Shown piece after piece: positions 25,211 through 30,210 of a stretch of 30,210 nt of DNA. The DNA is from a virus. The first letter of the stretch is position 1; each line of letters opens with the position of its first letter. The notes beneath the pieces were generated by a model. That model searched no databases, was not told the origin of the DNA, and saw nothing but the letters and a program-made list of their open reading frames with translations. The translations under genes were made by a program, and so were the position numbers. The stretch spans positions 1-30,210 of the IMG/VR virus record IMGVR_UViG_3300031507_000023. One strand, given 5' to 3'.

Positions 25211-25711
25211 CTATAGTTCAATTGCGATTATGGTAACGTTGTTGAGACTGCAAGTGCCGCCGGTGAGGGCAGTGAGGTCGATGTCATACCAATAGGCGGT
25301 ATTGACTATTAGACCTGTAGCATAGCCCTCAGCCGCAGCACCAAACACAGCCGCAGCGGTGCTGGCGTTATTGACTGTGGCAGATAGAGCCCCGGCTGAT
25401 GTACCTGAGGGAGCAGCGGCGTTGGCTGGTGCGGAGCCTGTGCCGAACTTTATAATCCAAGAACATCCATCGCTAGCAGTGTTGTTGCTGATGCCAAAGG
25501 TGATGAGGAATAGGATATTGCCGGTGGTTTTAGGGGTAATGGTTCCTGCCATCCCCATCATTACGCCAGTGAGTGAAGTGGTACCAGTAGGATTGGCAGG
25601 AGATGCAGTGGTTCGGGCTCCAAGGGGATTGGTGTTGCCACTGATGGTTTGTGCCCCAAGCGGCGTGATGCCAATGGCAAGGGCGAAGAGTGCTGAAAGG
25701 AGCCGCTTCAT
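25211..25711 (-). CDS. Secreted beta-rich small protein
   Basis: 166 residues. The start at 25711 is fixed by an ATGA overlap and by the signal peptide that follows (KRLLSALFALAIGITPLGAQ). The mature part is Thr/Ala/Gly-rich, with strands such as TGNILFLITFGISNN and GYATGLIVNTAYWYDIDLTAL, resembling the head domain of tail-fibre and spike proteins, and ends NNVTIIAIEL. It has two cysteines, in DGCSW and GTCSL. An apparent longer ORF upstream is the shadow of the neighbouring gene. Function unknown; export is predicted from the signal peptide. Confidence 0.72.
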   Translation of the reverse strand: MKRLLSALFALAIGITPLGAQTISGNTNPLGARTTASPANPTGTTSLTGVMMGMAGTITPKTTGNILFLITFGISNNTASDGCSWIIKFGTGSAPANAAAPSGTSAGALSATVNNASTAAAVFGAAAEGYATGLIVNTAYWYDIDLTALTGGTCSLNNVTIIAIEL

Positions 25712-26961
25712 TGGATTGTTCCATGGATGAAGCCAACGGTGGATAGGGTTAGGGTTGAGCAGGCGGTGGAGGAGATAGCCGCAGTTATGCCAACGGAGAA
25801 GAACTCCAACGGTTGCGGAGCGTAGTTGATTGAGCCTATGCCCCCTGCGGCAATTGGGATGCAGTCTTGGAGATTGCCTGAGGCAGTCCCAGCGGTTGTG
25901 GAGCCGTTGGATGGAGCCGTCGCGGAGTTGAAGATCATAAGCCAACATGCAGCGGTGCAATTGGCATAGCTGCCGATTAGATGGCCAGCGGCGATTTTGA
26001 GGACAAGAGACGATGCAACTGAACCAGTAACGGAGGATACTGCCGTTGGTGCATTACCAGCAGTGTCACCGATTGTGACTTGGTTGATTTGCATAGTCGA
26101 TTGGATGCTAGGGCCAACCGATGCGTTGACGACTTCGAACAAGGCGTTGAGTTGGTTAACATCAGGTCCAGCGGAACCACGGGTGGTGAATGCAACCAAT
26201 AGCAATTGGCCATTGGTCTGGTTTTCCATATACCAGAGGATGTTGTCACCACGGAATAGGATGACGTATTTGTAGGAGCCTGTGTCGGTGTGTTGCGGAG
26301 TGCAGTTGCAACCGGCGGAGAAGGCACCAGAGACACCAGCAGTGGCGACTGGGGTAAAGCCTTGGGCAACGGATAGGTCGGCAATGATGGTCTTGCCACC
26401 TGAGGCCCAGGTTACCGCACGTAGCTTGCCATCAGTTCCGTCTTCGAAGCCAACGCAGTTGGTGCAATAGGCAATGGCGGTTGGGGTGGTTGGTGCGGTG
26501 CCAAAGCCAATGAACTCAACGGTATTGGTTGTGGAGGGGTTGGAGAGGTTGATGTTGGATTGGAAGAAGAGATAGCCTGGGTTCTTGTCGAAGAAGGCTA
26601 GTTGGGTTTGAAGTACGGTGAAACCATTTGCGGTGGTGCCACCAGCGAGAGTGGTTTGGCCCACAGCGTTGGATGCAGCCACACCACCATTGCCGGTGGA
26701 TGGGGTTAGCCAACGATTGATGATGTTGAGTGTGCCAGTGGAGAAGTCATCAACGAAGAGTTGTTTGGTTTGATCTGGCCACTGTTGTAGCCATCCGCCA
26801 TTGGTGGTTGGGATGACGCCGATAGGGACGCCTTGGGTTCCGTTGGAGAATGTGCCCGCGATTGGGTTGACGGGCACACCGCCGGGGATTGGGAACTGTT
26901 GGGCGAGAAGGGGTACGATTAGAGCGAGGGATAAGACCAGCCCCGCGATTAGTTTCTTCAT
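25708..26961 (-). CDS. Secreted fibre-like protein with lectin/jelly-roll-like region
   Basis: 417 residues with GGAGG six bases before the ATG. A Sec signal peptide (KKLIAGLVLSLALIVPLLAQ) is followed by a proline/glycine linker, then a beta-sandwich-like region (KQLFVDDFSTGTLNIINRW, NPGYLFFQSNINLSNP, TVEFIGFGT, YKYVILFRGDNILWYMEN) reminiscent of concanavalin A-like lectin or LamG folds, and a C-terminal module (SLVLKIAAGHLIGSYANCTA, GFIHGTIQ). Eight cysteines occur, in close pairs (YCTNC, GCNC, NCTAAC). Binding to glycans is a reasonable inference; no catalytic residues were identified. It may be a spike or an exported adhesin-like product. Confidence 0.75.
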   Translation of the reverse strand: MKKLIAGLVLSLALIVPLLAQQFPIPGGVPVNPIAGTFSNGTQGVPIGVIPTTNGGWLQQWPDQTKQLFVDDFSTGTLNIINRWLTPSTGNGGVAASNAVGQTTLAGGTTANGFTVLQTQLAFFDKNPGYLFFQSNINLSNPSTTNTVEFIGFGTAPTTPTAIAYCTNCVGFEDGTDGKLRAVTWASGGKTIIADLSVAQGFTPVATAGVSGAFSAGCNCTPQHTDTGSYKYVILFRGDNILWYMENQTNGQLLLVAFTTRGSAGPDVNQLNALFEVVNASVGPSIQSTMQINQVTIGDTAGNAPTAVSSVTGSVASSLVLKIAAGHLIGSYANCTAACWLMIFNSATAPSNGSTTAGTASGNLQDCIPIAAGGIGSINYAPQPLEFFSVGITAAISSTACSTLTLSTVGFIHGTIQ

Positions 26962-27302
26962 TTGATCCTCCGATTTCTAAGTTCTCGGCTAAAGGGGAAT
27001 AGGGTGGCTCCGGTACTGACTAAACTCTGGTCTCGGGTCAATAACCCATGGTAGGAGATCAGGTCTGCGGTGACGGATAATAAGGCCAGAAGGGCTAAAG
27101 CCACGTAGAGAATGACCGAGAACGAAGCAACAAATGAACGCTGTGGTTGGGGTATAGAGTGGGAAATAGAAGGTGGCGAGGATGGCAAATCCCCAAACAG
27201 CCATCGAAGGATACCATACCAAAGCGCAACCAAGGGCGGTGAACGGGATGAGTGCGGCGAGTCCGAATTCGAACCAGAGTTGTAGGTAGTCATTGTGTAC
27301 AT
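26958..27302 (-). CDS. Candidate small membrane protein overlapping glycan ligase gene
   Basis: An ORF out of frame with the 3' end of the O-antigen-ligase-like gene. The last 60 codons look protein-like: a membrane segment (VILYVALALLALLSVTADLIS) followed by SYHGLLTRDQSLVSTGATLF and a basic end (SRELRNRRIK). Its stop forms ATGA with the next gene, and its last codons contain that gene's GGAGG. The N-terminal half is low-complexity, so the true start is uncertain and may be an internal GTG. It could be a real small gene or only the shadow of the ligase C-terminus. Confidence 0.35.
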   Translation of the reverse strand: MYTMTTYNSGSNSDSPHSSRSPPLVALWYGILRWLFGDLPSSPPSISHSIPQPQRSFVASFSVILYVALALLALLSVTADLISYHGLLTRDQSLVSTGATLFPFSRELRNRRIK

Positions 27303-28035
27303 ACTCCGGGTGCATTAGATTAGTGGGGGTTAGGATGTAGATACTGATGAAGGAGTTTGCGGACCAACCGAACCAAGAAAGGCCATGGATTGCTGAAGCC
27401 CAAATGGTTAGGCGCTCGATGTCGGATGGGGAAGTTGGGGCAAGGATTAGGAGAATGGCGGTCAGAGCGCAAAACACCCCAACGGACCAATGTAGACGTG
27501 GGGCTACGCCACAGGCGAGCACAACCCATCCACCTCGAGAGCCGCTAAGGATTAGGCCTGGGAGGAGGGATGGGATGTAGAACCATAGGCGATGTTGAAG
27601 TAGGCAAAGAATGAGGAGTGCGGATGTTGCGCCAAGAATGGTTCGGTTGTAGAGCAAGCCAGCGACGTTGCCTTTGTAGGCGACGGGGATAGGGGCGTAG
27701 CCGAACCATTGGAAGATGGCGATTGCGGAGGAGATGGATAGGCCATAGGCTAGGCCCTTGTAGAGTGGAGTTGGATCCTCAGTTGATTGGCCTAGTTGAA
27801 AAGATAGACCCCACAAGACTACTAACATGACGCCGAAGATAGTGTCATCGACTTGTGGGGTCCACAAGGTGCCAAGGATGGCAAAGGCAATGAAGCCAAA
27901 CCATACTCGGGAGATGGGAGCGTAGTGGAGAAGGATAGGCAAGGCGAGGCATAGCACGGCCCATTGCGTCGGGATTGACGCCCCAGTGTAACCTGGGATG
28001 AAGCAAACGGGAAGCAATAGGCCGAAGTAGAACAT
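26989..28035 (-). CDS. O-antigen ligase/polymerase-like membrane protein (Wzy_C family)
   Basis: 348 residues with about 10-12 membrane segments from the N-terminus on (FYFGLLLPVCFIPGY, WAVLCLALPILL, VWFGFIAFAILG and others). It carries Wzy_C landmarks: Arg167 in LSGSRGGWV, the segment RLTIWASAIHGLSWFGWSAN, and a periplasmic loop with His247-Asn248 followed nine residues later by Gly258, which fits the WaaL signature H-N-x9-G exactly. Family members transfer or polymerise lipid-linked O-antigen in the inner membrane. It starts in a TGATG overlap inside the late operon, between genes for secreted proteins. Expected effect: altered host surface glycans. Whether it ligates, polymerises or blocks host enzymes cannot be told. 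Confidence 0.82.
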   Translation of the reverse strand: MFYFGLLLPVCFIPGYTGASIPTQWAVLCLALPILLHYAPISRVWFGFIAFAILGTLWTPQVDDTIFGVMLVVLWGLSFQLGQSTEDPTPLYKGLAYGLSISSAIAIFQWFGYAPIPVAYKGNVAGLLYNRTILGATSALLILCLLQHRLWFYIPSLLPGLILSGSRGGWVVLACGVAPRLHWSVGVFCALTAILLILAPTSPSDIERLTIWASAIHGLSWFGWSANSFISIYILTPTNLMHPEYVHNDYLQLWFEFGLAALIPFTALGCALVWYPSMAVWGFAILATFYFPLYTPTTAFICCFVLGHSLRGFSPSGLIIRHRRPDLLPWVIDPRPEFSQYRSHPIPL

Positions 28036-28469
28036 CAGTTCAAGCTCGGACAGAAGTAGCCGATCTTATTACCCGAGGCGGAGGTTTGGGTAATGGTCAG
28101 GGCGGTGGTGGAGGTGGAGTAGGTCTCAGCAGCGAGCACAGCTTGCCAGCCTAGGATACAGGCTGGGGCGGTGACAAAAGCAGTGCCGAAGACTACGGTT
28201 GCGGTGGTGGCAGAGGTGCCCATGGTGATGACACCGGAAGAGTCGTTGCCAGCAATGGTTGGGGTACCAGTGCCGGTGATTGATGGCCCAGGCCGAGGGG
28301 TGGAGGGGAAGAGGAGATGGCCTGGGAAGTAGACACCGTTGTTGGTGTCTACGGAGAATGCGCCGGTGGTGTCTTGGCTAAGCTGAAGGGCGCGAGTGAT
28401 GGTTTGGGCGAGGGCATAGCCTCCGGCCAAACAGAGGATGAGGATAGATGGGAGTAGGTATTTCTTCAT
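28035..28469 (-). CDS. Secreted small beta-rich protein
   Basis: 144 residues with signal peptide KKYLLPSILILCLAGGYALA, cleaved before Gln. The mature part has ALQLSQDTTGAFSVDTNNGV, a short linker with PSTPRPGPSITGTGTP and a compact beta domain (VITMGTSATTATVVFGTAF, APACILGW, IGYFCPSLN) with two cysteines. The final domain resembles beta domains found at the ends of phage fibre proteins (GTP...G...V.FGTAF...PAC). GAGG lies nine bases before the ATG. Function unknown; it precedes the glycan ligase gene and is coupled to it. Confidence 0.72.
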   Translation of the reverse strand: MKKYLLPSILILCLAGGYALAQTITRALQLSQDTTGAFSVDTNNGVYFPGHLLFPSTPRPGPSITGTGTPTIAGNDSSGVITMGTSATTATVVFGTAFVTAPACILGWQAVLAAETYSTSTTALTITQTSASGNKIGYFCPSLN

Positions 28470-28474
28470 GGCGG

Positions 28475-28954
28475 TTACCTCAGTTCATACCATTTGGTGG
28501 TTCCAGCGGAGTACTGAAACTCAACCGATGTTTTAGCCGTGATGGTTTGGGATGCATAGGTGGTATTGAGGGATGAACCTGCCCCTGCTACAACAGTAAC
28601 CATTGAGGTCAAGGTTGTGTCAGAAGCAACTGTTACAATCTCACCGTCGAATGGTCCAACGGGAAGGTTAACCGTCCATGTAGTAGGGGCGGTGCCAACC
28701 CAGTAGACTGTGGAATTGGCTTGGGTCAGAGTAGTGGTTGGGTTGCCTGAAGCTGATGGGACAACCAATAAACCCGCTCCATTGCGCACTTGATTGATGC
28801 AAAGGAATTGAGATGGTCCACCAGGGCCTTGACCGGCATTCCAGCATTCATTGCCAGAAATAGCATTCTGAGTGACTTGCTGAGCAATGGCTACAGAGGC
28901 TAGGGCTACTGCAATAGCAGCCCCACCGAGGAAGAGTTTGAGGCGTTTGTTCAT
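28475..28954 (-). CDS. Secreted small beta-rich protein
   Basis: 159 residues with signal peptide NKRLKLFLGGAAIAVALAS then VAIAQ, cleavage before Gln. Two cysteines near the start of the mature protein (NECWNAG, FLCINQV) could pair. The C-terminal part (TWTVNLPVGPFDGEIVTVAS, SVEFQYSAGTTKWYELR) is a fibre-tip-like beta domain similar to those of phage structural proteins that end in a KW-Y element. It follows the capsid cement gene and lies six bases before the next secreted gene. Role unknown. Confidence 0.72.
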   Translation of the reverse strand: MNKRLKLFLGGAAIAVALASVAIAQQVTQNAISGNECWNAGQGPGGPSQFLCINQVRNGAGLLVVPSASGNPTTTLTQANSTVYWVGTAPTTWTVNLPVGPFDGEIVTVASDTTLTSMVTVVAGAGSSLNTTYASQTITAKTSVEFQYSAGTTKWYELR

Positions 28955-28963
28955 GATTGCCTC

Positions 28964-29497
28964 TTAGTTAGCAACAGTGATGCCGGCAGGATATCCACCC
29001 ATTACAGCATTGCTGGTGCTGAGATAGGGCTGATCCATACGGTCAAGGACGATGTAGGAAGAGACGGCACCAGCAGTGGTTGTGGCAGCACCGATGACAT
29101 AGCTCAATTGCAAGAAGCGAGGCATGGCGATGCCAGCAGGCGGGCGAGGCATGTCCATATCCATAAGCCGTGCGCCTGCTACGAGGGTGGCAAGAGCATA
29201 GGCAGGCGAGACCCACCAGTCAGAGAAGGCGTTAGCGCCACCAGAGCCGTTGTCGGTTGCGCCTTGGAATTTGACTTGCAGCGTTGCGGCGCCAGCAGAG
29301 GCGACGGTGGTAGTGATTTGGACGAGGATCTTGAGCGCTGGATCGTCGCCAATGCCAATGTCTCGAGCCCCAGAGAGGTTGGCGAGGACAGGAATGCCAG
29401 CCATGTGGAGATCGATGGAGTTGGTGGAGACGATGGTTGAGGCAACCGCAGCGACTGATTGGGCGTTGGAGAATTGAAGTAGTGCGTCGAGAATCAT
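28964..29497 (-). CDS. Bbp16-family capsid cement protein
   Basis: 177 residues. The opening MILDALLQFSNAQSV, TNSIDL, ARDIGIGDDPALKILVQIT, then LQVKFQGATDN and RFLQLSYVIG match the Bbp16 family, which decorates and stabilises the capsid in Bordetella phage BPP-1 and relatives. It directly follows the major capsid gene, as in that family. AAGGAG lies seven bases before the ATG. No signal peptide and no cysteines, in contrast to the genes downstream. Confidence 0.88.
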   Translation of the reverse strand: MILDALLQFSNAQSVAAVASTIVSTNSIDLHMAGIPVLANLSGARDIGIGDDPALKILVQITTTVASAGAATLQVKFQGATDNGSGGANAFSDWWVSPAYALATLVAGARLMDMDMPRPPAGIAMPRFLQLSYVIGAATTTAGAVSSYIVLDRMDQPYLSTSNAVMGGYPAGITVAN

Positions 29498-29508
29498 GGG
29501 TTTGCTCC

Positions 29509-30210
29509 TTAGACGATTTGCGCTTCGTTGTTGAGGATCGCGTCACAGGTGCGAACCGGGATGCCGCGGAAGGTGGTGACGACCTTACCTTGGAATTCCT
29601 CGAGACGGAGCAGGACGTTGGTCTTGTTCATCGCTTGGAGATCAAGGTAGGTGCGGATGACACGATTGGCGTACATGACAACTCGGCCCATGTTGGCTCG
29701 GATGTCAGGGGTGTCACTTGATTGGATGGCGGTTGCTTGGGCCGGTGCGGTGGGCAGGCGATAGAGCGCACGGACCAAGAGGTTGATGAGGTTGGCGGCC
29801 GAGACGCCGGTGAGTTGGGTTACGTCGATATTGCCAACTCGGGCGGTATAGCGCCAATCACGAAGGACCAGCCCGATCTCCCATTTGAAGTGATCTCGAT
29901 AAGCTTGGTAGGTGTTGCCGGATGCGTCTTGCACAGGCCATTCACCCATGTCGCGGTGTTGGAGACCAGTGATCTTGCCCTTGGGGAATGTGGCGTGGGT
30001 GGTGTCAGAGCCCCAGGTTGAGATCCAGATGGAGGTGTTGGTTGAGGAGGTTCCGCCACCATCGAGGACATTGGCAGCGGTTTGAGAGTTGGCAGTGTTC
30101 TTGGTTGAGTAACGAGGAGCAAAGCCAGTGAAGCGCTCAGGGTTGGTGAACTGATTGCCGTAGATGAGCGTTGCGGCGATCTGTTGGGACATACCTTCAA
30201 GGAAGGCACG
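29509..30210 (-). CDS. Major capsid protein (BPP-1 Bbp17-like), 5' end outside window
   Basis: The visible C-terminal 233 codons belong to a major capsid protein of the BPP-1 type: LYRLPTAPAQ, KTNVLLRLEEFQGKVVTTFR and GIPVRTCDAIL near the end, and NPERFTGFAPRY, SIWISTWG, FPKGKITGLQHRDMGEW, WEIGLVLRDWRYTARVGNID further upstream. The frame remains open to the window edge (RAFLEG before the ATG at 30192), so that ATG is internal (it begins the family-typical MSQQIA) and the true start lies beyond 30210. The protein forms the icosahedral shell. The next gene is the cement protein. Confidence 0.92.
   Translation of the reverse strand, partial: RAFLEGMSQQIAATLIYGNQFTNPERFTGFAPRYSTKNTANSQTAANVLDGGGTSSTNTSIWISTWGSDTTHATFPKGKITGLQHRDMGEWPVQDASGNTYQAYRDHFKWEIGLVLRDWRYTARVGNIDVTQLTGVSAANLINLLVRALYRLPTAPAQATAIQSSDTPDIRANMGRVVMYANRVIRTYLDLQAMNKTNVLLRLEEFQGKVVTTFRGIPVRTCDAILNNEAQIV

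Noticed and set aside
25712-25960. Arginine/leucine-rich N-terminal extension of the 166-residue secreted protein
   Set aside because: It is the antiparallel-frame shadow of the adjoining 417-residue gene; the signal peptide and ATGA overlap fix the start at 25711.

Overview
The window is a 30.2 kb piece of a tailed double-stranded DNA phage genome. Both ends lie inside genes. The virion and tail genes are those of a podovirus: nozzle and adaptor proteins like T7 gp12 and gp11, internal core proteins like gp13 and gp14, a transglycosylase-bearing ejection protein, and a Bordetella-phage-BPP-1-like capsid with a Bbp16-type cement protein. The host is probably a Gram-negative bacterium, perhaps alphaproteobacterial. 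This is inferred from the AxA-Q type Sec signal peptides, the O-antigen-ligase-like protein and the type of endolysin. No integrase, tRNA, CRISPR array or insertion sequence was seen.

Layout. Positions 1-5501 (+ strand) are a compact DNA replication/recombination block: a Sak4-like RecA-fold ATPase (partial), a small protein with an SSB-like acidic tip, a putative ssDNA-binding protein, a DUF3310 protein with an HTH-like ORF in another frame, a uracil-DNA-glycosylase/exonuclease fusion, the polymerase half of a family A DNA polymerase, and a DUF3987-like P-loop ATPase. The two arms converge at 5502-5566, where no clear terminator is visible. Positions 5567-30210 (- strand) form one long late operon. 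Read in the direction of transcription (right to left) it runs: major capsid protein (partial), capsid cement, a block of fibre-like and secreted proteins with an embedded O-antigen ligase/polymerase-like membrane protein (22.1-29.0 kb), small hypothetical genes, adaptor, nozzle, core proteins gp13/gp14-like, transglycosylase ejection protein, a 1.9-thousand-residue internal virion protein, then a lysis region (Cys/His-rich small protein, GH108 muramidase, holin-like proteins, a secreted protein and a papain-fold hydrolase). Almost every junction is an ATGA, TAATG or TGATG overlap, so translational coupling looks pervasive. No coding gap exceeds 300 bases.

What stands out. (1) Six genes between the capsid and adaptor genes, plus one in the lysis region, encode typical Sec signal peptides. 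Every one of the seven mature products has an even number of cysteines, as expected of disulfide-bonded exported proteins. Two neighbours are an SGNH (sialate O-acetylesterase-like) hydrolase and a Wzy_C/WaaL-like glycan ligase. Together they look like an envelope-remodelling or receptor-masking cassette inside a virion operon. (2) The 3'-5' exonuclease active site of the polymerase is divided between two polypeptides: ExoI and ExoII on the UDG fusion, ExoIII on the polymerase protein. (3) There are several unusual out-of-frame overlaps and accessory domains, listed in the findings.
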